A DNA stretch of 64,000 nt from Agrobacterium fabrum str. C58 (GTDB lineage: Bacteria; Pseudomonadota; Alphaproteobacteria; Rhizobiales; Rhizobiaceae), in NCBI RefSeq assembly GCF_000092025.1, contig NC_003062.2:1548001-1612000 (forward strand), given 5' to 3'. Position numbers and translations under genes: made by a program. A model generated the notes under the pieces. That model searched no databases. It was not told the DNA's origin and saw only the letters and a program-made list of their open reading frames with translations. Position 1 is the first letter of the stretch. Every line of letters begins with the position of its first letter. Below, in pieces: positions 1 through 9,056 of this stretch.

Positions 1-369
1 CGCGGCTACGGCGCGCGATTCCGAAAGGATGATATTATAGGTCCGGACCGCGGCACCCGTGCTCATCGGATCGATCGAAATGCCAGCCTCCTTAAAAGCC
101 GCACGCAATTCTTTCGGCAGGACCCGCATGCCGTCACCCGTGCCGATCAGCAGCACTTCGATATCCTGCGCTTCCGCCAGAACCTTTTCGAAATGCTCGA
201 CGGTCAATTCTTTCGCATCAATGGGTTCCCACCCGTAAATGCCCGAGGGCAAAAGCAGAAGAGAGCCGCGATGCGACATGTCGGCAAAGCGGAAGCCGCC
301 ATTGCCATAAGCATCGAGGGGCGCCCGGCCGGGAAAGTGGGCCGGGCGTATTTCGATCCCGCCGGCCAT
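1..369 (-). CDS. Mth938-like domain protein (C-terminus cut by window edge)
   Basis: The frame is open from an ATG at 369 down to the window edge, giving 123 codons without a stop. The protein starts MAGGIEIRPAHFPGRAPLDA and contains the stretches LLLLPSGIYGWEP and VLLIGTGDGMRVLP, which are typical of the small Mth938/Xcc1710 family (DUF498, about 125 residues). So only a few residues should be missing. The start codon overlaps the secDF stop by one base (TGATG), so the two are probably translationally coupled in one operon. Family members include respiratory complex I assembly factors in eukaryotes; the role in bacteria is not settled and I infer nothing beyond the family. Confidence 0.8.
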   Translation of the reverse strand, partial: MAGGIEIRPAHFPGRAPLDAYGNGGFRFADMSHRGSLLLLPSGIYGWEPIDAKELTVEHFEKVLAEAQDIEVLLIGTGDGMRVLPKELRAAFKEAGISIDPMSTGAAVRTYNIILSESRAVAA

Positions 370-2942
370 CAGACGGCAGGCTTGCCGCCAATGGCGCCGG
401 TGTTGTTTTCTTTCTTGTCGTCCTTTTCGTCTTCCGCATCCTTGCTGTCAGGACGCAGCTTGAAGGCGATCAGCACCGGAGCCGCGATATAGACCGAGGA
501 GAACACGCCGATACCGACGCCGAACAACATGGCGAAGGTGAAGGAACGGATGACCTCGCCACCGAAGAGATACAGTGCCAGCAGTGCCAGAAGCACGGTC
601 AGGCCGGTAAGGATCGTGCGCGACAGGGTCTGGTTCAGCGATACGTCGATGATCATCGAAAGCGGCATCTTCTTGTATCGCCGGAGGTTTTCACGGACAC
701 GGTCGTAGATGACGACAGTGTCGTTCAGCGAATAACCGATGATCGTCAGGATCGCCGCGATACTGGTCAGGTTGAACTCTATACCCAGGAAGACGAAAAG
801 GCCGATGGTGAAGACCACGTCATGCACCATCGAGATGACCGCACCGAGTGCAAACTGCCACTCGAAGCGAACCCAGATGTAGACCATGATCGCCGCCATG
901 GCGAGCAGGACACCGATCGTGGAAGTAACGGTCAGGTCACCGGAGACGGCCGGACCAACGACTTCCACGCGACGGAAGTCGTATTTGTCCTCAAGTTCGC
1001 CGCGAACCAGCGTGATGGCCGACTGCTCGGCATTTTCGCCGCCGTCCTGCGCCTGAATGCGGATGAGCACATCCTGCGGCGAGCCGAAGTTCTGAGCCTG
1101 GATTTCACCGAGGTTGAGCTGGTTCAGACGCTCGCGGATGTCAGCAAGATCTGCCTCACCCTGCTTGGCGCGCACTTCGATGACCGAGCCACCCTGGAAA
1201 TCGATGCCGAGGTTCAGACCCTTGGCGACGAAACCGCCGACGCAGGCGAGCATGATCACACCGGTGATCATGAAAACCACGCGGCGATAACGCATGAAGG
1301 GAATATCGCGACCATCGAACATGGCCGTGCGTACACCCTTCGGCAGATGTTTCGGACGGCTGCGGCGAACCCAGTAGCCGAACATCCAGGCCGTCAGCGT
1401 ATAGGCCGTGAACACGGTGGTAATGATACCGACCGCAAGCGTGACGGCGAAGCCCTTGACCGGACCAGTGCCCATGTAGAACAGCACGCTCGCCACGATC
1501 AGCGTCGTCAGGTTGGCGTCGATGATGGTCGCAAAGGCGCGTGTAAAACCATTATCCAGCGCCTGGATCAGCGGTTTGCCGCTCTTCACCTCTTCGCGTA
1601 TTCGCTCATAGATCAGAACGTTGGAATCCACCGCCATACCGATCGTCAAGACGATACCGGCGATACCGGGCAAGGTGAGCGTTGACCCGATGACGCTCAA
1701 CACCGCGATCAACATTACGACGTTGACGATAAGCGCGATATTCGCCAGCAGGCCGAAGAAGCCGTAGAAGACGAACATGAAGATGAGGACGCCAACGGCG
1801 CCGATGGCGCTGGCCGTAAGGCCCGCGGTGATGGAGTCGTTACCGAGGCTCGGACCGACGGTGCGTTCTTCAACGACCGTTAGCGTGGCCGGCAGTGCAC
1901 CGGCTCGCAGCAGAACCGCGAGATCATTCGCACCCTGCACCGAGAAACTACCGGAAATCTGTCCCGAACCGCCGATGATGGGCTCGCGGATGACAGGCGC
2001 GGAAATAACCTGATTGTCGAGCACAATGGCGAAAGGCTTGCCGACATTCTGCTGTGTCGCCTGCGCAAAGCGCTGCGCGCCGCGGCTGTCGAAGCGGAAG
2101 GTGACGACGGGTTCGTTGGTCTGCTGGTTGAAGCTTGCCTGTGCATCGACGAGATTGTCGCCGGACACGAGTGCGCGACGCTCCACCAGATAGGGAACCG
2201 GCGGATCGTCCTGCGAGTAGAGAACTTCCGAGGTTGCGGGCGGACGGCCGTTCATGGCGTCCTGCGCCGGCATGGTCGTGTCTACCATGCGGAAGGACAG
2301 CTTTGCAGTCTGGTTGAGGAGCGATTTCAGGCGCTGCGGATCCTGAAGACCCGGCACCTGCACGATGATGCGGTCGGAACCCTGCCGCTGGATGAGCGGC
2401 TCGGTCGTGCCGACTTCGTCAACGCGGCGGCGCACGACTTCGATCGACTGCGAAACGGCCGATGACAGACGGTAATCGATGCCCTCATCCGTCAGGTTGA
2501 GGCGCAGCAGACTGTCGCCGCCGTCATTCATCGTCACTTCTGTAATGGAACCGCCGACCAGCGTTCCGGCAGACACCGGCTGCGTCAGATCACGAAGTGC
2601 GGTCTTGGCGGCTTCCATCTGCGCGGGATCGCTGATGCGAACCTGAATTTGCTGGCCGTTACCGGTGAGCCCCGAATAGCGGATGTTGGCGTCGCGAAGC
2701 TGTGTGCGCACATCGCCGACGATCGTCTCAAGCCGTTCCTTGACGATGTCGGAACGCTCGATCTTGAGCATGATGTGCGAGCCGCCCTGAAGGTCGAGAC
2801 CGAGCGTTACCTTGTTGTCCTTGTACCAGGCAGGCATGCTCTCCAGCTGTTTTTCCGAAAACAGGTTGGGAGAGGCGATGAAGACGCTTGCCAGCACAAG
2901 CAGCCAGATGAAGACTGTTTTCCAACGGGAAAAATGAAGCAT
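369..2942 (-). CDS. secDF: Protein translocase subunit SecDF (fused SecD-SecF)
   Basis: This inner-membrane accessory of the Sec translocon uses the proton-motive force to help pull exported proteins into the periplasm. The 857-residue chain begins with an N-terminal membrane anchor and the SecD motif LGLDLQGGSH. It carries a large periplasmic domain and a six-helix block with GIAGIVLTIGMAVDSNVLIYER. From about residue 540 a complete SecF half follows, with LGIDFQGGSVIEV and a second helix bundle. The fused form is common in rhizobia and Bacilli. I chose the ATG giving MLHFSRWKTVFIW, because the longer frame adds 19 residues without membrane character. It lies just behind yajC on the same strand, and its stop overlaps the next start. 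Confidence 0.95.
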   Translation of the reverse strand: MLHFSRWKTVFIWLLVLASVFIASPNLFSEKQLESMPAWYKDNKVTLGLDLQGGSHIMLKIERSDIVKERLETIVGDVRTQLRDANIRYSGLTGNGQQIQVRISDPAQMEAAKTALRDLTQPVSAGTLVGGSITEVTMNDGGDSLLRLNLTDEGIDYRLSSAVSQSIEVVRRRVDEVGTTEPLIQRQGSDRIIVQVPGLQDPQRLKSLLNQTAKLSFRMVDTTMPAQDAMNGRPPATSEVLYSQDDPPVPYLVERRALVSGDNLVDAQASFNQQTNEPVVTFRFDSRGAQRFAQATQQNVGKPFAIVLDNQVISAPVIREPIIGGSGQISGSFSVQGANDLAVLLRAGALPATLTVVEERTVGPSLGNDSITAGLTASAIGAVGVLIFMFVFYGFFGLLANIALIVNVVMLIAVLSVIGSTLTLPGIAGIVLTIGMAVDSNVLIYERIREEVKSGKPLIQALDNGFTRAFATIIDANLTTLIVASVLFYMGTGPVKGFAVTLAVGIITTVFTAYTLTAWMFGYWVRRSRPKHLPKGVRTAMFDGRDIPFMRYRRVVFMITGVIMLACVGGFVAKGLNLGIDFQGGSVIEVRAKQGEADLADIRERLNQLNLGEIQAQNFGSPQDVLIRIQAQDGGENAEQSAITLVRGELEDKYDFRRVEVVGPAVSGDLTVTSTIGVLLAMAAIMVYIWVRFEWQFALGAVISMVHDVVFTIGLFVFLGIEFNLTSIAAILTIIGYSLNDTVVIYDRVRENLRRYKKMPLSMIIDVSLNQTLSRTILTGLTVLLALLALYLFGGEVIRSFTFAMLFGVGIGVFSSVYIAAPVLIAFKLRPDSKDAEDEKDDKKENNTGAIGGKPAV

Positions 2943-3024
2943 TTCGATCTCGGTCAGGGTTGGGGTTGCACGGACAGCGCAACCCGTCAAAATTCGCAAT
3001 CGGGCATCCGGTTGTCCGGCAGGA

Positions 3025-3372
3025 TCAGGAAGCGGCTTCCGTCTTGACCACTTCGCCCTTCACACGCACTTCGGCAATATAAGCGCGGGCAGCACGGATT
3101 TTCACGCCTTCGGCGATTTCGACTTCGAGTTCATTGTCGTCAATGACCTTGGTCACCTTGCCAACGATGCCGCCGCCAAGAACGACCTGATCGCCACGGC
3201 GAATGCTGGTCAGCGTCTCCTGGCGCTTCTTCATCTGCGCGCGCTGCGGGCGGATGAGGAAAAAATACCAGACGACCATAAGCGGCGCAAACAGGAAAAG
3301 CATCTCAAGGCCGGAACCGAAGCCCGATGCGCCGCCCGATGCGTCCTGGGCAAAAGCTTGACTAAAAAACAT
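3025..3372 (-). CDS. yajC: Preprotein translocase subunit YajC
   Basis: YajC is a small single-span protein of the SecDF-YajC complex that associates with SecYEG. The 115 residues show one membrane helix (MLFLFAPLMVVWYFFLI) followed by the family signature RPQRAQMKKRQ and a basic-acidic cytoplasmic tail. It is the first gene of the minus-strand export operon, 82 bases upstream of secDF. The divergent ATPase gene starts 207 bases away, so the promoter should lie between 3373 and 3579. Length and order match the usual rhizobial arrangement. Confidence 0.95.
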   Translation of the reverse strand: MFFSQAFAQDASGGASGFGSGLEMLFLFAPLMVVWYFFLIRPQRAQMKKRQETLTSIRRGDQVVLGGGIVGKVTKVIDDNELEVEIAEGVKIRAARAYIAEVRVKGEVVKTEAAS

Positions 3373-3579
3373 ATAAAACTCCTCAACGATTACGGCACGA
3401 CCTCGTATGCCGCCCCAGCTTTCAAGCCGCCGGAATATAGTGGGGAACGCCGGGATTGCAACAGATGCAGGGCCCTCGCCGTACCGATTCCGGACCTCTT
3501 AGCCTTTATGGGCCGGAAACACCATGCTAGGCCGGGCGCAAAACAGAGTTTTGAACACCAGACAAGCGGAAGAAACACC

Positions 3580-4452
3580 ATGATTCGAGAAGAAACGGCC
3601 TCCCTGCTTCTTTCAGAACTGCGCCGGCTCACCAACGCCGTGGAGCGGCTTGCCGGACCGGCACCCGCTGCAAACGACTGGAATGCGGCGGATTGTTTCG
3701 TCTGGGCGCCGCTGAACTCTTTCCTTCAGCCGGTTCCCCGCCCCAACCGCATCGCACTGAAACTCATTCGCGGCGTCGATCATGTGCGTGACATCCTCCA
3801 CGAAAACACGTTGCGTTTCGCGGAAGGTTTTGCCGCCAACAACGTGCTGCTGTGGGGCGCGCGCGGCATGGGAAAATCCTCGCTGGTGAAGGCCGTTCAC
3901 GAAGATGTGCGCGCCGCAAGCGGCGTTTCCCTGAAGCTGGTGGAAGTGCACCGCGAGGACATCCACACCCTGCCCGCTTTGCTCGACATACTGAAAATCT
4001 CGGATCAGCGCGTCATTCTGTTTTGCGACGACCTTTCCTTCGATCATGACGACACGGCCTACAAATCGTTGAAGGCGGCCCTTGATGGCGGTATTGAAGG
4101 GCGGCCCGACAATGTCCTCTTTTATGCGACCTCCAACCGCCGTCACCTCCTGCCGCGCCATATGATGGAGAACGAACAGTCAACCGCCATCAATCCCTCG
4201 GAAGCGGTCGAGGAAAAGGTGTCGCTGTCGGATCGTTTCGGCCTGTGGCTCGGCTTCCACAAATGTAGTCAGGAAGACTATCTGACGATGATCGACAGCT
4301 ATGCAGAGCATTTCGATCTGGGTCTCGACCGCGACACCCTCCATCACGAAGCCCTGGAATGGGCGACGACCCGTGGCGGGCGCTCGGGTCGCGTGGCATG
4401 GCAATATATCCAGGATGCCGCCGGCCGCCTCAGGAAACCGCTCGACAGATAG
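3580..4452 (+). CDS. DUF815-family AAA ATPase
   Basis: This predicted cytoplasmic P-loop ATPase has 290 residues. The Walker A motif GARGMGKSS lies at about residues 93-101 and the Walker B motif ILFCDDLSF at about 146-154. A later segment VLFYATSNRRHLLPR is typical of DUF815 proteins (sensor-1 region). The ATG at 3580 is preceded by GCGGAAG at a good distance. A longer frame beginning at 3358 would overlap the divergent yajC start and its extra residues look non-coding. The cellular role of DUF815 is not known; the genomic link with secDF/yajC is common in rhizobia, but I draw no function from it. Confidence 0.85.
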   Translation: MIREETASLLLSELRRLTNAVERLAGPAPAANDWNAADCFVWAPLNSFLQPVPRPNRIALKLIRGVDHVRDILHENTLRFAEGFAANNVLLWGARGMGKSSLVKAVHEDVRAASGVSLKLVEVHREDIHTLPALLDILKISDQRVILFCDDLSFDHDDTAYKSLKAALDGGIEGRPDNVLFYATSNRRHLLPRHMMENEQSTAINPSEAVEEKVSLSDRFGLWLGFHKCSQEDYLTMIDSYAEHFDLGLDRDTLHHEALEWATTRGGRSGRVAWQYIQDAAGRLRKPLDR

Positions 4453-4457
4453 GCGCT

Positions 4458-5060
4458 CTACAGCGCTTCGTCGACCCTTGCTCCGGCACGCCTTATAATA
4501 CGGGCGGGAACCCCGACAACAACGCAGTCTGCCGGGATATTTTTGACGACAACAGCGTTGGCACCAACTTTCGCGTTGTCGCCAATAACGATGTTCCCGA
4601 GCACTTTCGCGCCTGCGTTGATCGTTACGTTGTCGCCTATTTTAGGCGCCCCGGTCGAGTCGACATAGCCGATCGTTACCTGTTGGTTAATCCAGCAATC
4701 TGCGCCGATCGACTCCGCAGAGATAATTGTGGCGAAGCCGTGCTGAATAAAAAAGCCGGGGCCGATGGTCCGGGTGTGAATGTGCAGCGTATTTTCAGGG
4801 CGGGACAGGAACTTAAAAAAACGCGCTCGCGGTACGCGATAATAAAAAAGATTACGAAATTCCGGCGCCAGAGACAACAACTCTACCACACTTGCGACGA
4901 GGCCTGATCGCCCACTTATCTTCTTTCCAAGAAGTTTTTCGCTCCACACTTCTATGTCTCTGAATATTGGATTATCATGCCGCGATGACATAAGTAAAAA
5001 AATATGCGGAGCAACAATAAATGCGGATAAAGCAAAATATATTTTCTTAAATACAGACAT
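4458..5060 (-). CDS. Hexapeptide-repeat acetyltransferase (serine acetyltransferase-like)
   Basis: This 200-residue protein of the left-handed beta-helix acyltransferase superfamily has a hydrophobic N-terminus (residues about 8-24) and a middle LFYYRVPRARFF segment. The C-terminal half carries hexapeptide repeats such as IGADCWINQQVTIG, IGDNVTINAGAKVLG and VVVGVPARII, as in CysE and polysaccharide-modifying serine acetyltransferases. The ATG at 5060 has GGAG five bases upstream; a TTG nine codons earlier is less likely. The first half is much richer in A/T than its neighbours, and the gene sits alone and convergent to the DUF815 gene. A true cysE lies at 9.4-10.2 kb, so this copy is more likely to acetylate a sugar or surface component. 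Substrate unknown. Confidence 0.75.
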   Translation of the reverse strand: MSVFKKIYFALSAFIVAPHIFLLMSSRHDNPIFRDIEVWSEKLLGKKISGRSGLVASVVELLSLAPEFRNLFYYRVPRARFFKFLSRPENTLHIHTRTIGPGFFIQHGFATIISAESIGADCWINQQVTIGYVDSTGAPKIGDNVTINAGAKVLGNIVIGDNAKVGANAVVVKNIPADCVVVGVPARIIRRAGARVDEAL

Positions 5061-5550
5061 ATTAAACTCCAAAAACACACAGTGCAATTTATCGACTACA
5101 ATATAAATTTTATGCGAAGAGCGGCCGCCATTCTTCCCAAGCCTCTTTGCTGCTTTGGGTTATTCCTGCCGGTAGCCGATTTCGCCATCGATCCAGACAA
5201 ATTATCATGAAGGCTTTCGTCTGCTGAGTGAAGAACGAATATGTCGGATTACGTGTCGTTGCGACCACACGGCGTGTCGTATTTCCGAAGGACAAACTGC
5301 GTTTCCCATGGTTTGTTGGCGATGTACGGGCCGAGGAGGAGTTGTCAGCCAGATAGCCGACCTCCGCAACATTTCGGTGGCCGCGATGCGATGATTGAGA
5401 GGCTATCCGGGTAACTGAGTTTACAGCTCAAAATCTCGCACATCCTTCGACGCGGGATTTCGCGTCGGAACGGTTGAAGTGCATTTCGATAAAATTATGC
5501 CCGCGGAGGAGCGGGCCGGCATTGATGTTCAAACCACGGAGGAGATGGAT
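5061..5550. other. Intergenic stretch upstream of fdhA
   Basis: About 490 bases without a convincing gene. A 61-codon minus-strand frame (5110-5295) uses a TTG start, has no clear ribosome site and matches no family I recognise, so I leave it out. The part next to the acetyltransferase is A/T-rich. It presumably holds the promoters of the two divergent genes, but I see no clear operator. Confidence 0.5.
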
Positions 5551-6741
5551 ATGAGCAGGAACAGAGGCGTCGTTTACCTGAAACCAGGCCAGGTCGAAGT
5601 CCGCGACATCGACGACCCGAAGCTTGAGGCGCCGGATGGCCGCCGCATCGAGCACGGCGTCATTCTCAAGGTGATTTCCACGAATATCTGCGGCTCCGAC
5701 CAGCACATGGTGCGCGGCCGCACCACCGCGATGCCGGGCCTCGTCCTTGGCCATGAAATCACCGGCGAAGTCATCGAAAAAGGCATCGACGTCGAAATGC
5801 TGCAGGTCGGCGACATCGTCTCCGTGCCGTTCAACGTCGCCTGCGGCCGTTGCCGCTGCTGCAAGTCGCAGGATACCGGCGTCTGCCTGACGGTGAACCC
5901 GTCACGCGCCGGCGGCGCTTACGGTTATGTCGATATGGGCGGCTGGATCGGCGGACAGGCCCGTTATGTCACGATCCCTTATGCCGATTTCAACCTTCTG
6001 AAATTCCCCGATCGCGACAAGGCGATGTCGAAGATCCGCGACCTTACCATGCTATCAGACATTCTGCCGACCGGCTTCCATGGCGCGGTCAAGGCAGGCG
6101 TCGGCGTCGGCTCCACGGTTTATGTCGCCGGCGCCGGCCCGGTCGGTCTTGCCGCCGCCGCCTCCGCCCGCATTCTGGGTGCGGCCGTTGTCATGGTCGG
6201 CGATTTCAACAAGGATCGTCTCGCCCATGCGGCAAGAGTCGGTTTTGAACCCGTCGATCTTTCCAAGGGCGACCGGCTGGGCGACATGATCGCTGAGATC
6301 GTCGGCACCAATGAGGTGGACAGCGCCATCGACGCCGTCGGCTTCGAAGCCCGCGGCCATTCCGGCGGCGAACAGCCGGCCATCGTTCTTAACCAGATGA
6401 TGGAGATTACCCGCGCCGCCGGCTCCATCGGCATTCCCGGTCTCTACGTCACCGAAGACCCCGGCGCGGTTGACAATGCGGCAAAGCAGGGCGCCCTGTC
6501 GCTGCGCTTCGGCCTTGGCTGGGCGAAGGCGCAATCCTTCCACACCGGCCAGACACCGGTGCTGAAATATAATCGTCAGCTGATGCAGGCCATCCTGCAC
6601 GACCGCCTGCCGATTGCCGATATCGTCAACGCCAAGATCATCGCCCTTGATGATGCCGTGCAGGGATATGAAAGCTTTGATCAGGGCGCGGCCACCAAGT
6701 TCGTGCTTGATCCGCATGGCGATCTGCTGAAGGCAGCCTGA
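5551..6741 (+). CDS. fdhA: Glutathione-independent formaldehyde dehydrogenase
   Basis: NAD-dependent oxidation of formaldehyde to formate without added glutathione, in the zinc-containing medium-chain dehydrogenase family. The 396-residue product closely follows the Pseudomonas putida enzyme pattern, including NICGSDQHMVRGRT with catalytic-zinc Cys47 and the pair His68-Glu69. Structural-zinc cysteines are at about 98, 101, 104 and 112, and the NAD-binding GAGPVG is at about 194-199. The ATG at 5551 has GGAGG eight bases upstream; the ATG six bases earlier is too close to that site. It is monocistronic, followed by a strong terminator. The expected role is detoxification of formaldehyde from methylated compounds. 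Confidence 0.93.
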   Translation: MSRNRGVVYLKPGQVEVRDIDDPKLEAPDGRRIEHGVILKVISTNICGSDQHMVRGRTTAMPGLVLGHEITGEVIEKGIDVEMLQVGDIVSVPFNVACGRCRCCKSQDTGVCLTVNPSRAGGAYGYVDMGGWIGGQARYVTIPYADFNLLKFPDRDKAMSKIRDLTMLSDILPTGFHGAVKAGVGVGSTVYVAGAGPVGLAAAASARILGAAVVMVGDFNKDRLAHAARVGFEPVDLSKGDRLGDMIAEIVGTNEVDSAIDAVGFEARGHSGGEQPAIVLNQMMEITRAAGSIGIPGLYVTEDPGAVDNAAKQGALSLRFGLGWAKAQSFHTGQTPVLKYNRQLMQAILHDRLPIADIVNAKIIALDDAVQGYESFDQGAATKFVLDPHGDLLKAA

Positions 6742-6773
6742 TATAACCGACAATTTTTCCAGGGAATGAAGGC

Positions 6774-6804
6774 ACCCGCGGCAATCTCGCCGCGGGTGTT
6801 TTTT
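6774..6804 (+). terminator. Rho-independent terminator of fdhA
   Basis: Inverted repeat ACCCGCGGC / GCCGCGGGT with a six-base loop, followed by G and six T residues on the plus strand. It lies between fdhA and the convergent tetR gene. Confidence 0.85.
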
Positions 6805-6828
6805 GTCTCCTGTCTCCGACTGGAGATA

Positions 6829-7491
6829 TTACGCTTCGCTTGTGGCAAGCGCTTCGAGCGCGGCGATGGCGTCCGCCGAGAGGTAAGGCCTGAACAGGCT
6901 TGAGACCTGCCGCAAGCCCCACTCCAGTTGCTGCGGCCCAAATTCGCTGACACCTTCCTGCAGAGCGAGATAGGCGGCCCAATAGGTCGAGACGATCCAC
7001 AGATTGGTCAAAACCGCATCGCGCTCGCTTTCGGGAATAGTTATGAGCCCCGCTTTCTGCATGCGCCCGATAATGTCTCCGACGGCAAGCCGCATCGCAG
7101 CACTTATCGTCCTCACCGGCTCCACCAGCCCCGGCGCGAGCGCAAGCAGACCGACGAGATCACGAAACAGAAAGCGGTAATTCCACACCAGCGAGAACCA
7201 TTGCCGCAGGAAACCGGCATAGGTTTCCGCCGCCCCTTCATCCGCCCTATCGACACTTGCGACCAACGCCACCGCATCGACCTCGAAACGCGCAAACAGG
7301 GCAAGAACCAGCAATTCCTTGGTACGGAAATGGTAATAGAGATTGCCCTCGTTGATCTTCACCGCTTCGGCAATCTCCGCCGTTGTCACACGGTCTGGCC
7401 CCCGCCCGTTGAAGAGATCGAGAGCGGCGTCCAGAATCCTGTCGCGCGTGGAGGATCGAGCGCGCGCCGGCCGTTCCGCATCATTGCTCAT
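6829..7491 (-). CDS. TetR-family transcriptional regulator (divergent to P450)
   Basis: This 220-residue repressor has an N-terminal helix-turn-helix (RDRILDAALDLFNGRG, then TTAEIAEAVKINEGNLYYHF, about residues 16-56). The ligand-binding domain is helical, like the TetR_C group often annotated next to fatty-acid or xenobiotic genes. It is transcribed away from the cytochrome P450 gene. The 115-base gap between them holds two matching palindromes, which is the classic layout of a self-regulating TetR that also controls its neighbour. Effector unknown. Confidence 0.88.
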   Translation of the reverse strand: MSNDAERPARARSSTRDRILDAALDLFNGRGPDRVTTAEIAEAVKINEGNLYYHFRTKELLVLALFARFEVDAVALVASVDRADEGAAETYAGFLRQWFSLVWNYRFLFRDLVGLLALAPGLVEPVRTISAAMRLAVGDIIGRMQKAGLITIPESERDAVLTNLWIVSTYWAAYLALQEGVSEFGPQQLEWGLRQVSSLFRPYLSADAIAALEALATSEA

Positions 7492-7517
7492 TATCGAAAT
7501 CGCATCCCGCTATTGAA

Positions 7518-7539
7518 ATTTAAGGTACTCACCTTAAAT
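7518..7539. promoter_or_regulatory. Probable TetR operator 1
   Basis: Perfect palindrome ATTTAAGGT-N4-ACCTTAAAT in the tetR/P450 divergent intergenic region. The core TAAGGT-N4-ACCTTA recurs 28 bases further on (centre to centre). That the adjacent TetR protein binds it is inferred from position and symmetry. Confidence 0.75.
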
Positions 7540-7548
7540 CAGTCAAAA

Positions 7549-7564
7549 TAAGGTATGCACCTTA
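7549..7564. promoter_or_regulatory. Probable TetR operator 2
   Basis: Second copy of the palindrome core, TAAGGT-N4-ACCTTA, closer to the P450 start. The two centres are 28 bases apart, not far from three helical turns, so two dimers could occupy nearly the same face of the DNA. Confidence 0.7.
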
Positions 7565-7606
7565 ACAGCAAGTTGCCATTGTTCAACGGGCATAAAGGAC
7601 CTGAAG

Positions 7607-9001
7607 ATGACCGAAATCGGCTTTCGCACCCCGTCCACCGATACGACCGGGGCGCAACCCGTATCGAAACTCGCCACGGCACGTCTCGCCCTTTCCCTTA
7701 TCCGCAACCCTTTGAAGGCATTGCCGCCGGAGATTTTCAGCGAACCGGCGGTGTTTACCCGCCTCGGCGGTGTCATGCGGGTTCATCTGGCCGATCCGGT
7801 GCTGATCCACGAGGCTTTGGTGAAGAATGCCGCTCTCCTCGGCAAGGGTGAAGATGTACGCCGGGCACTCGGCCCCGCGCTTGGCCAGGGGCTTCTGACG
7901 GCTGATGGCGATCACTGGAAATGGCAAAGGCAATCCGTCGCCGCCGCCTTCCGCCATGAAAAGCTGCTGGAATTGCTACCCGTCATGATCGAGACGGCGC
8001 GGCGCACGCAAAAACGCTGGCGCTCGTCTTCCACCGCCGACATCGATATCGGTCATGAAATGATGCGGACCACCTTTGACATCATCGTCGAAACCATGAT
8101 GTCCGGCGGATATGGCATCGATATTGCGCGTGTCGAACAGAGCATTACCGATTATCTGAAGCCGACAGGCTGGACCTTCGCGCTCGCCATGCTGGGTGCG
8201 CCGGAATGGCTGCCGCATCCCGGCCGGCGAAAATCCCGCGCCGCTGTCGATTATCTGCGCGCCAGCCTTGCGACGGTGATCACCGGCCGGCGGAAAAACC
8301 CGACCGACCGACCCGATCTCGTCTCCATGCTGCTGGAAGCCAAAGACCCGGAAACCGGCCGCATGATGAGCGATGAGGAAATCATCGACAATCTGCTGAC
8401 TTTCATTACCGCCGGCCATGAAACGACGGCGCTCGGCCTTGCCTGGACCTTCCACCTTCTGTCGCAGAACCCGGAAACGGAAAGAAAAGCTGTCGAGGAA
8501 ATCGAGGCCGTTACCGGCGGTGAGCCGGTCGCGGCCGAACATATCGCCAATCTCGCCTACGTCAGACAGGTGTTTTCGGAGGCGATGCGGCTTTACCCGC
8601 CTGCCCCCGTCATCACGCGCACCGCGCTGCAGGACTTCCGGCTTGGCGAACACGATATCCCGGCCGGAACCGTTTTGTACGTTCCGATTTATGCCGTTCA
8701 CCGGCACACGGCGCTGTGGGACGAGCCAGAACGCTTCGACCCGTCACGCTTCGAACCCGAAAAGGTGAAAGCGCGCCATCGCTACGCCTATATGCCGTTT
8801 GGCGCCGGGCCGCGCGTCTGCATCGGCAATGCTTTCGCGATGATGGAGGCCGTGGCGATCCTTGCCGTCATCCTTCAGAAGAACCACCTCGAAAACAGAA
8901 CCATGGCGTCGGCGGAACCGCTGATGCGGGTGACATTGCGACCGCAGGAGCGGCTGATGATGAAAATCACCCAGCGACAAAACAAATCGCCCGCGGTGTA
9001 A
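7607..9001 (+). CDS. Cytochrome P450
   Basis: Haem-thiolate monooxygenase of 464 residues, soluble in type (no N-terminal membrane anchor). It shows the I-helix oxygen-activation motif AGHETT (about 269-274), the ExxR pair Glu325/Arg328, and the haem-binding loop FGAGPRVCIG with ligand Cys405. The start ATG follows AAAGGACCTGAAG. No ferredoxin or reductase gene is adjacent, so it must borrow redox partners. The sequence resembles the class of bacterial P450s related to fatty-acid hydroxylases (CYP4/CYP102-like I-helix and ERR triad spacing), but the substrate cannot be read from sequence. Control by the divergent TetR is likely. Confidence 0.9.
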   Translation: MTEIGFRTPSTDTTGAQPVSKLATARLALSLIRNPLKALPPEIFSEPAVFTRLGGVMRVHLADPVLIHEALVKNAALLGKGEDVRRALGPALGQGLLTADGDHWKWQRQSVAAAFRHEKLLELLPVMIETARRTQKRWRSSSTADIDIGHEMMRTTFDIIVETMMSGGYGIDIARVEQSITDYLKPTGWTFALAMLGAPEWLPHPGRRKSRAAVDYLRASLATVITGRRKNPTDRPDLVSMLLEAKDPETGRMMSDEEIIDNLLTFITAGHETTALGLAWTFHLLSQNPETERKAVEEIEAVTGGEPVAAEHIANLAYVRQVFSEAMRLYPPAPVITRTALQDFRLGEHDIPAGTVLYVPIYAVHRHTALWDEPERFDPSRFEPEKVKARHRYAYMPFGAGPRVCIGNAFAMMEAVAILAVILQKNHLENRTMASAEPLMRVTLRPQERLMMKITQRQNKSPAV

Positions 9002-9022
9002 CCACCACGGGCGACTGTTTTA
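8987..9022 (+). terminator. Terminator overlapping the P450 stop codon
   Basis: Stem TCGCCCGCGGTG / CACCACGGGCGA with one mismatch and a four-base loop that contains part of the stop codon region, followed by CTGTTTTA. Confidence 0.7.
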
Positions 9023-9056
9023 ATGCGAAAACCCATCCGTCACCGGATGGTGCCGA

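Noticed and set aside
5110..5295. A 61-codon minus-strand frame between the acetyltransferase and fdhA
   Set aside because: TTG start, no clear ribosome site, no family resemblance.
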